Shown here: positions 1-7,944 of the stretch, in pieces
How positions within the stretch are numbered: the first letter of the stretch is position 1
Layout of the letters: each line of letters opens with the position of its first letter
Assembly: GCF_003129925.1 (NCBI RefSeq)
Contig: NZ_QFFN01000018.1
Coordinates: 1-48,544 of the forward strand
Origin: Bifidobacterium catulorum
Lineage (GTDB): Bacteria > Actinomycetota > Actinomycetes > Actinomycetales > Bifidobacteriaceae
Length of the DNA: 48,544 nucleotides
Reading direction: 5' to 3'
Notes under the pieces: generated by a model
What the model was told of the DNA's origin: nothing
The model's input: the letters and a program-made list of their open reading frames with translations, nothing else
Database searches by the model: none
Made by a program: the position numbers and the translations under genes

Positions 1-111
1 ATCAAGACCACCATCAAGATCGGCTACGGCTACCGCAACCTCGACAACCTCATCAGCCTCGTCATGCTCAAATGCGGAGGACTCGACCTACAACTCCCCG
101 GACGCCAATAA
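1..111 (+). CDS. ISL3-family transposase, C-terminal end (partial)
   Basis: The reading frame is open from base 1 and stops with TAA at 109-111, giving only the last 36 residues of a protein. The peptide reads IKTTIKIGYGYRNLDNLIS... and ends in LPGRQ. This resembles the C-terminal tail of ISL3-type transposases, where a KIGYGYRNxDN stretch lies close to the end of the DDE domain. The rest of the gene lies left of the window, so intactness cannot be judged. A terminal inverted-repeat-like sequence follows 40-50 bp later, which supports an insertion-sequence right end. Family assignment is from memory of the motif and is moderately secure. Confidence 0.7.
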   Translation: MKTTIKIGYGYRNLDNLISLVMLKCGGLDLQLPGRQ

Positions 112-160
112 CCAGCAGGCCGGACCAGTGATCCACACCCACACAAACACCCGAAGAGCC
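1..160 (+). mobile_element. Right end of an ISL3-like insertion sequence
   Basis: The transposase tail is followed by a short non-coding end. On the minus strand it closes with GGCTCTTCGGGTGTTTGTGT (plus 141-160). ISL3-family terminal repeats typically start GGCTCTTC, so base 160 is the probable IS boundary. The other end and any target-site duplication lie outside the window. Confidence 0.6.
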
Positions 161-631
161 ATGAATTTCGGCCACATATCACGTCCTATGGCCGGGGACG
201 AACATCATTAGGGCACACACACGCCTAACCGGCGCTGTTTTTCTTTCGACGAATCAGAATCATCTAACAGCTTACGCGGATTGGAAACGCGAAGTGCGTC
301 GCCGATTTTGATTGCCATACCCAAAGACATGTTTTCAATGGGTCTAGCACCGCACGCCTCACCGCGACTTCACCCGATACCCGACCGATATGATGACGCC
401 AAAATCGTAGTAGCAGGAGGCGGGCCGGTCGGAATCTTCAAAATGTGCATGTGTTGCACATTGCCCTCCAGCTGCACCGCATCGTCATAAGACCGGTAAA
501 GTTCGATGCGCCTGACGCTGGCGCTCATCGTCCAGTCCTCCAGATGCGCGATGATGGCGGCTTGCGCATTGCCGGCGGTTTGGCGTGGCGAAACCACGCA
601 CGAGTTGCTACAATGTCTTCTCGTTGTCTTT
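161..631. other. Gene-poor stretch between IS end and tRNA-Arg
   Basis: These 471 bases hold no convincing large gene. A T-rich patch lies near 236-247. The only open frame with a good ribosome binding site is a 52-codon minus-strand ORF (370-528), listed separately. No recognisable repeat or attachment-site duplication of the tRNA 3' end was seen. Confidence 0.4.
370..528 (-). CDS. Possible small protein of unknown function (52 aa)
   Basis: The frame starting ATG-AGC-GCC encodes MSASVRRIELYRSYDDAVQ... and ends with TGA at 370-372. A strong Shine-Dalgarno sequence (GGAGGA) lies about 8 bases upstream of this ATG, which is why it is listed although it is short. An upstream in-frame start at 597 lacks such support. 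I recognise no family. It may be a real small gene, a remnant cut by the neighbouring IS, or chance. It is transcribed away from the adjacent tRNA gene. Confidence 0.3.
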   Translation of the reverse strand: MSASVRRIELYRSYDDAVQLEGNVQHMHILKIPTGPPPATTILASSYRSGIG

Positions 632-705
632 GGCCCCGTAGCTCAGCTGGATAGAGCAACTGACTTCTAATCTGTAGGTCGCCGGTTCGAGTCCGGCCGG
701 GGTCA
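632..705 (+). tRNA. tRNA-Arg (anticodon TCT)
   Basis: A complete 74-nt cloverleaf can be drawn. The acceptor stem is GGCCCCG/CGGGGTC with one G-T pair, and the D-arm begins AGCTCAGCTGGATAGAGC. The anticodon loop CTTCTAA carries TCT, and the T-arm is GCCGG-TTCGAGT-CCGGC with discriminator A. CCA is not encoded (CGA follows). It reads AGA arginine codons, which are rare in this GC-rich genome. A terminator hairpin follows directly. Confidence 0.96.
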
Positions 706-713
706 CGACTCAG

Positions 714-752
714 CCCTTGGAAACATTGGAATTCCAAGGGCCTTGCTTTTTC
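714..752 (+). terminator. Rho-independent terminator of tRNA-Arg
   Basis: A perfect 9-bp stem, CCCTTGGAA/TTCCAAGGG (714-722 with 732-740), has a 9-nt loop and is followed by CCTTGCTTTTTC. Position and T-tract fit termination of the tRNA transcript. Confidence 0.85.
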
Positions 753-831
753 ACCTCTAATCGTTCTGGGTACTACCAGGTACTATGGCGGAAGTCTTCG
801 GGCGTCCAACGGCGGTTCCTACATCGTTACT

Positions 832-1389
832 ATGCTGGTTACCATGGAATCGCGGGAATTGCAGCATGTGGAGCACGGGTTCGGGCCGGTGTGGGATACG
901 GATTCGCGCGTGCTGGTGCTCGGGTCGATGCCCAGTCCGAAATCACGCGAGGCGGCGTTCTACTACATGCATCCGCGGAACCGGTTCTGGCCGGTGATGG
1001 CCGCGCTGTTCGACGAACCCGTGCCGGACGCGACCGCGGAGGCCCGGCGTGATTTCGCGCTGCGGCACCGGATCGCCCTATGGGACGTAATCGCCTCCTG
1101 CGACATCGAAGGCGCCAGCGACTCGTCGATCCGCAACGCCGTGCCGAACGACCTGGCGCCGATCATCCGCGCATCGCGCATCGGGCGCGTGTTCACCACC
1201 GGAGGCAAGGCCGCGCAACTGTACCGGAGGCTATGCGCGCCTGTTTTGGCGGACGCCGGATTCGACACGCCGATGACGCCGTTGCCGTCGACGAGCCCCG
1301 CCAACGCGCGCATGAGTCTGGCGCGGCTCGTGGAGGCGTACCGGCCGGTGGCCGAAGCGTGCGTCGCAGCCGGATGCCGAGAGTCATAG
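832..1389 (+). CDS. DNA-deoxyinosine glycosylase (uracil-DNA glycosylase superfamily)
   Basis: The 185-aa protein has the layout of the single-domain deoxyinosine/hypoxanthine-DNA glycosylase branch of the UDG superfamily. An N-terminal VLVLGSMPSPKSREA motif is the GxxP-type catalytic loop, followed by FYYMHPRNRFWPVM for binding the flipped base. A central ALWDVIASC segment comes next, and a C-terminal PLPSTSPANA stretch matches the family's LPSTSPAN loop that enters the minor groove. The role is removal of deaminated adenine from DNA. Two ATGs are possible, 832 or 844 (MESRELQHVEHG); neither has a clear ribosome binding site and homologues usually begin near the second. It stands alone between the tRNA and a repeat-rich gap. 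Confidence 0.85.
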   Translation: MLVTMESRELQHVEHGFGPVWDTDSRVLVLGSMPSPKSREAAFYYMHPRNRFWPVMAALFDEPVPDATAEARRDFALRHRIALWDVIASCDIEGASDSSIRNAVPNDLAPIIRASRIGRVFTTGGKAAQLYRRLCAPVLADAGFDTPMTPLPSTSPANARMSLARLVEAYRPVAEACVAAGCRES

Positions 1390-1434
1390 GCGGACAGCGC
1401 GAGAGGTTACCGGGACAGGCGTGACCGGGGCATC

Positions 1435-1480
1435 CTCCCCTCAGTCCGCCTACGGCGGACAGCTCCCCTCCAGAGGGGAG
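1435..1480. repeat. Palindromic intergenic element, copy 1
   Basis: The 46-bp element has two nested inverted repeats: CTCCCCTCAGTCCGCC/GGCGGACAGCTCCCCTC and CTCCCCTC/GAGGGGAG. A near-identical element lies inverted at 31891-31935. It looks like a REP-type dispersed palindrome, located downstream of the convergent glycosylase and dnaG genes. Confidence 0.7.
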
Positions 1481-1565
1481 CCGGAATGAGATGTCCCGCC
1501 TACTGGCTCCCTTCCGGAGGAGAGCCGGAATGTGTGCCCCGCCTACTGGGTCCCCTCCGGAGGGG
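1478..1565. repeat. Two tandem degenerate 44-bp units
   Basis: Units 1478-1521 and 1522-1565 share GAGCCGGAATG, CCCGCCTACTGG and TCCGGAGG. Each carries an internal CTCC..GGAG hairpin, so the array can form consecutive stem-loops just past the dnaG stop codon. Confidence 0.6.
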
Positions 1566-1591
1566 AGACGGTTGGCGACCTTCCTGTCGGA

Positions 1592-3673
1592 TCACCCTAC
1601 GGTGTTGCCGAAGATCTCGGCCTGCAGGTTCTTGCGGCTGGCCTCAAGCCGCGTGATGTCGCCGAGCAGACGGAACTTCTCCTCGCCCTCGGGCAGCTGG
1701 TTCATCCGTCGCTTGGCGCGCGCGATGCTGCGCATGTAGCCCATGTCGAGCAACCGCACCAGCAGTTCGGACGCATACTGCCGTTCGGCGTCGGTGGCTG
1801 GGCGCAGCGGCGCGGAGACCGCCGACGACGACTGCGCCATCTCGTCCGGCACCTGCTGGGGGTCCCTGTCCACGCTCGGCAACGGCAGCGGCATCACCGC
1901 CAGCTCGTTCACCACGCCCTCCAGCATCGGCCCCGCCGCCTTCGACAGATTATGCATCCACAATCCCTGCGGCGTATCGTTCGACGGCAGTCCGCCCGCC
2001 GCCTCCAGCGCCTGATACATCGAACGGAACACCGGCGTCATGAAACTATCGACCGTCAACTGCACGAACATCGACGGATTCACCGACCGCGGCACCTGGA
2101 TGAGAATGCCCATGAACTGCTGTTCGCAGATGAACACCGCGTCATCGATCCGGTAATACCCCTGTTCCACGGCATCCCGCCGCTCCAACGCACGACGCCT
2201 CGTCGGATCCGCATACGGGTCGGCGTCACGCGTCCCCGCATACTCGCCCTCGCCGCCGTTGCCGTACCGACGCCGTTCCCGCTGCGCATACGCGTCCTCG
2301 TCGCGCACACGCAACTGCCGTCGCGCATTGCGCACCTCGCGAATCATCACATCCAGATCCACACCGATGCGACGGGCCGCCTTGCGCGCATACAGATCCA
2401 CCAGCGAACGGTCGCGAATCTGCGCGATCACCGGCACCACGGCCTTCACCGCCCCCATCTGCCCGGTCGCATACTGCGTGTCGAACCGGCCGATCGCCGT
2501 GTCGATCACGAAATCATACAACGGCGACGCGTTGTCGACCAGCGTGCGCACCGCCGCATCCCCACGCTCGATGCGCAGGTCGCAGGGGTCGAGATTGTCG
2601 TCGGCCACCGCCACGAACGTCTGCGAGAGGAACGCCCCGTCAAGACCGAACGCATGCAACGCGGCCTTCTGCCCGGCCGCGTCCCCGTCGAACGTGAACA
2701 CCACGCGCGACGTGCGGTTCCTCCCCGGGCCGATCAGCTGCAACCCGCCGAGCCTGTCGTCGGAGATCAGCCGGCGCACGATCTTCGCGTGCTCGCGGCC
2801 GAACGCCGTGCCGCACGTTGCCACCGCCGTATCCACGCCCGCAAGATGGCAGGCCATCACATCCGTATACCCCTCGACGATCACGACCTGACGTTTCTTC
2901 ACGATGTTCGACTTGGCGATGTCGAGGCCATACAACACCTGGTTCTTGTGATACAACGACGTATCCGGCGTATTGATGTACTTCGCCTGGATCGTGTCGT
3001 CGTCGAACAGCTTGCGCGCGCCGAACCCGAGCGTGCGGCCGGTGGCGTCGCGGATCGGCCACGTCACACGGCCACGGAAATAATCGTAGACGCCGCGCTG
3101 ACCCTGCCGGGCAAGACCGGCGTCCATCATCTCCTGCTGCGTGAACCCCTTCGACGCGAGATGACGGACGAGATTGTCCCAGCCCTGCGGCGCATACCCG
3201 CAGCCGAAGCGCTCGCAGTCGACCTGGGAGAAGTTGCGTCCGGCGAGCAGCTTGCGCGCGGCCAGCGCCTCACGGCTCATGATCTGCGAGACGAAGAAAC
3301 GCTGCGCCTCGTCGTTGGCCTCCAGCAGCCGGGAGCGTTTCGACCCCTGACGCTGCTGCGGCCGGTCGGAATCGTAATGCAGTTCGATATGGTATTTGTC
3401 GGCGAGGATCTCGACGGCGTCGGCGAAGCCCACGTTCTCGGACTGTTCGACGTATTTGAACACGTCGCCGCCGAGCCCGCAGCCGAAGCAGTGCCAGGCG
3501 CCGAGCGCCGGACGCACGGAGAAGCTCGGCGTCTTCTCGTCGTGGAACGGACACAGACCCATGAACGTGCCGGAGCCGGACGCCTTCAGCGTGACGTCGG
3601 CGGAAACGATGTCGTACAGGTCGGCGGCCGCACGCACCTTCTCAATGTCTTCTTTTACGATCAAACCCGGCAT
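1592..3673 (-). CDS. dnaG: DNA primase DnaG
   Basis: The 693-aa protein makes RNA primers for DNA replication at the fork. The N-terminal CHC2 zinc-binding domain is clear (C41, H44, C62, C65 in CPFH...CFGC). A catalytic core follows, with the TOPRIM motifs VEGYTDV (near residue 265), FTFDGDAAG and the metal-binding DNLDPCD. The C-terminal 200 residues should contact the DnaB helicase and hold a charged, low-complexity linker around RRYGNGGEGEYAG. Start at MPGLIVKEDIEKV is conserved for the family, though no strong ribosome binding site is seen. It is the last gene of a minus-strand run after the ABC ATPase and alr; the gap to alr is 64 bp. Length is slightly above the usual 600-650. Confidence 0.97.
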   Translation of the reverse strand: MPGLIVKEDIEKVRAAADLYDIVSADVTLKASGSGTFMGLCPFHDEKTPSFSVRPALGAWHCFGCGLGGDVFKYVEQSENVGFADAVEILADKYHIELHYDSDRPQQRQGSKRSRLLEANDEAQRFFVSQIMSREALAARKLLAGRNFSQVDCERFGCGYAPQGWDNLVRHLASKGFTQQEMMDAGLARQGQRGVYDYFRGRVTWPIRDATGRTLGFGARKLFDDDTIQAKYINTPDTSLYHKNQVLYGLDIAKSNIVKKRQVVIVEGYTDVMACHLAGVDTAVATCGTAFGREHAKIVRRLISDDRLGGLQLIGPGRNRTSRVVFTFDGDAAGQKAALHAFGLDGAFLSQTFVAVADDNLDPCDLRIERGDAAVRTLVDNASPLYDFVIDTAIGRFDTQYATGQMGAVKAVVPVIAQIRDRSLVDLYARKAARRIGVDLDVMIREVRNARRQLRVRDEDAYAQRERRRYGNGGEGEYAGTRDADPYADPTRRRALERRDAVEQGYYRIDDAVFICEQQFMGILIQVPRSVNPSMFVQLTVDSFMTPVFRSMYQALEAAGGLPSNDTPQGLWMHNLSKAAGPMLEGVVNELAVMPLPLPSVDRDPQQVPDEMAQSSSAVSAPLRPATDAERQYASELLVRLLDMGYMRSIARAKRRMNQLPEGEEKFRLLGDITRLEASRKNLQAEIFGNTVG

Positions 3674-3737
3674 ATCGATTCAGTCTACTCGACGGTGGGG
3701 CCGGTGCCGGGAACCCGCCCCTCCGCACCGGCGCCGA

Positions 3738-5096
3738 CTACAGCAGCGTGGCGGGGTCGAGCATGGCGAGGTCCCCGGCCGGCAGCACCTCGGCGGCGTG
3801 GAGGTACAGCCTCGGGATGCGGTTGCGCAGGCAGGTGAAGATCTCGTAGCTGATGGTGCCCGCCGTGCGCGCCCAGTCGTCGGCGGTCGGCTCGGCGAAG
3901 CGTTCGCCTCGGCCCGGGCCGAACAGCACCACGGTGTCGCCCTCATGCACGTCGAGCTCGTCGCAGGAGCCGTGCAGGTCGATCATGAACTGGTCCATGC
4001 ACACGCGGCCGGAGACGCGGTACAGCTTCGGCCCCTCGCTGGTCATCACACGCACCGGGCCGCCATCCTTCTGCACGTGCTTGGCGCCCTGCATGTCGAA
4101 GCCGGAGGCCGAACGGTGGATGCCGTCCGCGTAGCCGATCGGCACGATGGCGGTGGAGGTGTCGTCCGGCGTCAGATACGTGCGGCCGTACGAGATGCCG
4201 TGCCCCGCCTCCACATGCTTGACGGTGCCGAGCTGCGCCTGCAGCGTCATGGCCGGCCTGAGCCGCCAGGTGGACGGCGTGCCCATGGCCGGGTCCGGCT
4301 CATAGCCGTACAGGCCGATGCCCGGACGGGTGAGCTCGAAATGGATCTCCGGACGGTTCAGCGTGGCCGCCGTGTTGGCCAGATGACGGATCTCCGGCGC
4401 GATGCCGGCCTTCTCCATACGCGCCGTGAACGCGTTGAAATGCTCGATCTGGCGGTCGGTGGACGCCACAAACTCGGGCACGTCGGGCGAGTCGGCCACG
4501 GCGAGATGGCTCCACTGCCCCACGATGTGGAACACGCCCTCGCGCGCATACGCCACGAACTTCCTCAGCGCCTCGTCGAAGGTCTCCTCGGTGAAGCCGT
4601 TGCGTCCGAAGCCGGAATCCACCTTCACGTGCACACGGGCGGTACGGCCCACGGCGCGGGCGGCCGCTGCGGCCGGGTCGATGCCGGCGAGCGAGCCGAT
4701 GGAGATGTCGATGTCGTTGGCGATGAGTTCGCCGAACGGCACGTTCACGCCGTTGTACACCCATGTGAGAATGTGGCAGCGGTCGGGCCCGATGCCGGCC
4801 TTGCGCAGCAGCAGCGCCTCATGCGACTGTGCGGTGCCGAGCCACGTGGCGCCGCCCGCGAGCGCCGCCAGTGCGGCGGGGATCAGACCGTGCCCGTAGG
4901 CGTCGGCCTTGACCACGCCCATCACGGCGGTGCCGGAGCCGGGGCCGCCGCATACGGAGACGAGATGGCGCATGTTGTCGCGCAGGACCGCCAGGTCGAC
5001 GATGCACTGCGCCGGATACTGCTCGCACGCGTTGCGATAGTTGGTTTCGCCGTCGGTTGAAGAGAAAGCCCACTGGGGCGCTGCACTCAAAGTCAT
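3738..5096 (-). CDS. alr: Alanine racemase (PLP-dependent)
   Basis: The enzyme interconverts L- and D-alanine for peptidoglycan in the cytoplasm. The PLP lysine is in VVKADAYGHG (K63 when started at MTLSAAPQ). The substrate-binding RPGIGLYGYEP motif, the ISYGRTY segment with the second catalytic tyrosine and the CMDQFMIDL motif are all present. I chose the ATG at 5096, which has AGGG four bases upstream and gives 452 aa. A GTG at 5144 overlapping the stop of the upstream ABC gene (GTGA) is also open and would add 16 residues by translational coupling. The protein is longer than most Alr (about 370 aa) because of a 30-residue N-terminal extension and insertions. Confidence 0.95.
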   Translation of the reverse strand: MTLSAAPQWAFSSTDGETNYRNACEQYPAQCIVDLAVLRDNMRHLVSVCGGPGSGTAVMGVVKADAYGHGLIPAALAALAGGATWLGTAQSHEALLLRKAGIGPDRCHILTWVYNGVNVPFGELIANDIDISIGSLAGIDPAAAAARAVGRTARVHVKVDSGFGRNGFTEETFDEALRKFVAYAREGVFHIVGQWSHLAVADSPDVPEFVASTDRQIEHFNAFTARMEKAGIAPEIRHLANTAATLNRPEIHFELTRPGIGLYGYEPDPAMGTPSTWRLRPAMTLQAQLGTVKHVEAGHGISYGRTYLTPDDTSTAIVPIGYADGIHRSASGFDMQGAKHVQKDGGPVRVMTSEGPKLYRVSGRVCMDQFMIDLHGSCDELDVHEGDTVVLFGPGRGERFAEPTADDWARTAGTISYEIFTCLRNRIPRLYLHAAEVLPAGDLAMLDPATLL

Positions 5097-5140
5097 GTGC
5101 CCTATTGTGCCGCCGCTATGCGACGGAATCGTGATGGGGC

Positions 5141-5977
5141 TCACTTTTTCGTCATTTCCGCATATTTCCTTGCGACGAGGTCGTTGTAGAAGTCGACGGC
5201 GGCCCTGGCTTCGCCGTCGAAGGCCACGTGGTGCTCGTCGAGCACGATCACGCGGTCGATGGCGTAGTCGGGGTTGGTCACGAGGTCGAGGTCGTGGGTG
5301 GCGAAGACGACCTGTTTGTCGTATCCGAACAGGGCGCGCGCCACGGTGCGGGTGGCGTTCTCGTCGAGTCCCTTGGTGGGTTCGTCGGCCACGATGGCGG
5401 CCGGGTTGATGGCGAGCGCGCCGACGATGGCGAGCAGGTGCCGTTTCTCGCTGTCGAGGCTGCCGGCCTTGCTGCGCGCGTACGGGGTCAGGCCGAAGTG
5501 CGCGAACAGGGCGCCGACGGTCTCGTGACGGGCGCCTTCGGGCAGGTTGCTTTTCTTCAACGGTTCGGCGACGGCTTCGGCGATGTTCTCGGCCATGTAG
5601 TACCGCTGGGGGATCTCCTCGCGGCGCACGATGCCGATGACGTCCTTGAGCGCCTTGGCGTCGGATTTGCGCGCGGGGTCGAATGCCGTGTCCTCCCCCG
5701 GGGCGGGTTCGCCGTCGTCGTCCAGGACGTGGCGGACCACGCTCACGGTGCCGTAAGTCGCCTTGAGCGTTCCGTCGATGAGCTGCAGCAGGGTGGATTT
5801 GCCGGCGCCGTTGAGTCCGATCACGGCCACGCGCTTCTCGGCGATGGTGAGGGTGACGGGGTCGAGTCCGGTCTTGCCGTCCTCGTAGGTCAGTCCGGCG
5901 TCGTCGAGGACGAACGACAGACGGCGTTTGCGCGTGTCAATGGTCTTCTTGCGGGCGAACAGATCCATCAGTCCCAT
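5141..5977 (-). CDS. ABC transporter ATP-binding protein with degenerate signature motif (ECF/cobalt-type)
   Basis: The 278-aa protein is a single nucleotide-binding domain. Walker A (GLNGAGKST, about residue 55), Walker B (AAIVADEPTKGLDE) and the H-loop (VVFATHDLDLV) are intact. The ABC signature, normally LSGGQ, reads SLDSEKRH, and the Q-loop region reads IGIVRREEIPQ where ECF-type ATPases usually have a glutamine in VFQ. The best family match is the EcfA/BioM/CbiO group that powers vitamin or metal uptake, but no membrane partner is adjacent. It lies directly upstream of alr with a 4-bp overlap if the GTG start of alr is used. Substrate unknown. Confidence 0.8.
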   Translation of the reverse strand: MGLMDLFARKKTIDTRKRRLSFVLDDAGLTYEDGKTGLDPVTLTIAEKRVAVIGLNGAGKSTLLQLIDGTLKATYGTVSVVRHVLDDDGEPAPGEDTAFDPARKSDAKALKDVIGIVRREEIPQRYYMAENIAEAVAEPLKKSNLPEGARHETVGALFAHFGLTPYARSKAGSLDSEKRHLLAIVGALAINPAAIVADEPTKGLDENATRTVARALFGYDKQVVFATHDLDLVTNPDYAIDRVIVLDEHHVAFDGEARAAVDFYNDLVARKYAEMTKK

Positions 5978-6325
5978 GCTTGGCTCCCATCATCGTGAAA
6001 CTCCCACCATTGTAGGGAGGGATGTGGAGGCAGGCGGGGCAGGAGTCCGAAAACCCGGGGAATCCGGCCGCGCATTCAGTGGATTCGATTGCGTGCGCAG
6101 TGGATTCGACCCATGTGTAATAACTAGTTCATATGGGGATAACCGCCGGTTACGCCATGATTACCAATGCATTATCGGCGCGTTCATATACCGTTGGCTT
6201 TGAAGGAATCGCACGATTGTCTTACCATACGGACGTTTTACGTTCAAATCGAACCGTTGGTAATAATTGCTCCCGTAAGATGTTGACGATCGCATGAGAG
6301 AGCCGTAAATCCCAAGAAGGAATCC
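5978..6325. other. Divergent intergenic region, ABC gene / amino-acid permease
   Basis: This 348-bp gap separates two divergent genes. It holds a direct repeat of CAGTGGATTCGA near 6076-6109. A weak promoter-like pair points to the permease: TTGAAG at 6200-6205 and TACCAT at 6223-6228, spacer 17. An AAGGAA ribosome binding site precedes the permease ATG. No gene is apparent. Confidence 0.35.
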
Positions 6326-7762
6326 ATGAGCAGTAGCCTATTACGCAAAAAAGACGTGTCCACGATCGTGGCCGAAGCCACGCCGTTGAAGCGCACGATG
6401 AAGACGTTCGACCTGACGATGCTCGGCATCGGTGCAATCATCGGCACCGGCATCTTCGTGCTCACCGGCAAGGGCGCGCTGACCGCGGGACCGGCGCTGG
6501 CCGTGTCGTTCCTGCTCGCCGCCATCTGCTGCGGCTTCGCGGGACTGTGCTATGCCGAGTTCGCGTCGATGGCCCCGGTCTCCGGATCCGCCTACTCGTA
6601 CGCGTATCTGGCGTTCGGCGAGCTCATCGCGTTCGTCATCGGCTGGAACCTCATCCTCGAATACGCATTGCAGGCGGCGACCGTGTCCGCCGGATGGGCC
6701 GGCTATTTCAACAAGCTGCTTGAGGGCTTCGGATTCCATCTGCCTGTGGAGCTCACGGCCGCGTATGGCACGACGCCCGGCGTGACCACGTATTTCAACC
6801 TGCCCGGATTCGTCGTCGTGCTGATCATCACGTGGGTGCTCTCCGTCGGCATCAACCAGACCAAGCGCGTCAACGACATCATGGTGATCATCAAGCTGGC
6901 CATCATCGTGCTGTTCATCGTGTGCACCATCCGCTACATCAATCCGGCGAACTGGAAGCCGTTCTCCCCGTACGGCGTCTACACGTTCCAGCCCGGCTCG
7001 ACGCAGCCGTACGGCATCATCCCGGCCGCGTCCATCGTGTTCTTCAGCTTCATCGGCTTCGACGCCGTCTCGTCGTCGGCCGAGGAGACCGTGAACCCGA
7101 ACAAGACGCTGCCGCGGGGCATCCTCATCTCGCTGGCCATCTCCACGGTCATCTACATCATCATGACGCTGGTGATGACCGGCGTGGTGCCGTACAAGGA
7201 CTTCGCCGAGTTCATCGACGCGCCCGTTGCCGGCGTGATCCTCGAAACCGGCCTCAACTGGCTTGCGGTGATCGTGAACCTCGGCGCGCTCGTGGGCATG
7301 ACCACCGTGATGCTCGTGCAGCTCTACGGCCAGTCGCGCATCTGCTACGCCATGGCACGCGACGGACTGTTCCCCAAGCTGTTCGGAGAGGTGCACAAGA
7401 AGTACCTCACCCCGTTCAAGGGCACGTGGTTCTTCGGCATCCTCACCGCCATCGCCGGCGGCTTCATCAACATCAACATCCTGTTCGAGCTGGTGAACAT
7501 CGGTACGCTCTCCGCGTTCATGATCGTCTCGGCCGGCGTGCTGTGGATGCGCAAGACCCAGCCGGACGCGCATCGCGGATTCAAGGCGCCGGGCGTGCCG
7601 TTCACGCCGATCCTCTCCATCATCTTCTGCCTGGTGTTCATCGCCGGACTGAACTGGGAGACCTGGGTGCGGTTCGCCATCTGGCTGGCCATCGGCCTGG
7701 CCGTGTATTTCGGGTTCAGCCGCAGGCACTCGGTGCTCGGCAAGAAGAACGACGGCAATTAG
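6326..7762 (+). CDS. APC-superfamily amino-acid permease (CAT/YfnA-like)
   Basis: The 478-aa integral membrane protein has about 12 hydrophobic segments. Family hallmarks are GIGAIIGTGIFVLTG in the first membrane helix, the EFASMAPVSGSAYSYAY segment in helix 3 and FFSFIGFDAVSSSAEETVNP in helix 6/loop. The C-terminus reads FKAPGVPFTPILSIIFCL, typical of the cationic amino-acid transporter branch with a 12-14 helix layout. It should import amino acids in symport or exchange; the substrate cannot be read from the sequence. The start ATG follows AAGAAGGAATCC. It is monocistronic, flanked downstream by two inverted repeats that can end transcription from both sides. Confidence 0.9.
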   Translation: MSSSLLRKKDVSTIVAEATPLKRTMKTFDLTMLGIGAIIGTGIFVLTGKGALTAGPALAVSFLLAAICCGFAGLCYAEFASMAPVSGSAYSYAYLAFGELIAFVIGWNLILEYALQAATVSAGWAGYFNKLLEGFGFHLPVELTAAYGTTPGVTTYFNLPGFVVVLIITWVLSVGINQTKRVNDIMVIIKLAIIVLFIVCTIRYINPANWKPFSPYGVYTFQPGSTQPYGIIPAASIVFFSFIGFDAVSSSAEETVNPNKTLPRGILISLAISTVIYIIMTLVMTGVVPYKDFAEFIDAPVAGVILETGLNWLAVIVNLGALVGMTTVMLVQLYGQSRICYAMARDGLFPKLFGEVHKKYLTPFKGTWFFGILTAIAGGFININILFELVNIGTLSAFMIVSAGVLWMRKTQPDAHRGFKAPGVPFTPILSIIFCLVFIAGLNWETWVRFAIWLAIGLAVYFGFSRRHSVLGKKNDGN

Positions 7763-7766
7763 GCCA

Positions 7767-7828
7767 ACTTGGTAGAACCGGTCATCTACGGCCCGTTTTC
7801 CGGCCCCTCATGATCGGTTCTGCCAAGT
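7767..7828. repeat. 19-bp inverted repeat after the permease
   Basis: The arms 7767-7785 and 7810-7828 (ACTTGGTAGAACCGGTCAT against ATGATCGGTTCTGCCAAGT) pair with two wobble-type mismatches around a 24-nt loop. The start lies 4 bp past the permease stop, so it may act in 3'-end formation or mRNA stability. Confidence 0.65.
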
Positions 7829-7830
7829 AG

Positions 7831-7876
7831 CGAAGGACCACGCCACAGAAACGGGATTCTGCGGCGTGGTCCTTCG
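7831..7876. terminator. Bidirectional terminator hairpin
   Basis: A perfect 14-bp stem, CGAAGGACCACGCC/GGCGTGGTCCTTCG (7831-7844 with 7863-7876), lies between the convergent permease and kinase genes. The T-richness after it is weak (TCGTATT). Confidence 0.7.
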
Positions 7877-7944
7877 TCGTATTCGGGCCGATTTTGGTCG
7901 GAATCGGTCGAAATCAGCCAAAATCACGAAATCGGCCGGGGAAC

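Noticed and set aside
632..752. Integrative-element attachment site at tRNA-Arg
   Set aside because: No integrase is nearby and no second copy of the tRNA 3' end was seen in the window; the adjacent IS fragment is not evidence for it.
1532..3838. A 768-codon open frame on the plus strand
   Set aside because: It is the antisense shadow of dnaG, rich in Arg/His from GC-rich complementary codons, and dnaG is unambiguous on the other strand.
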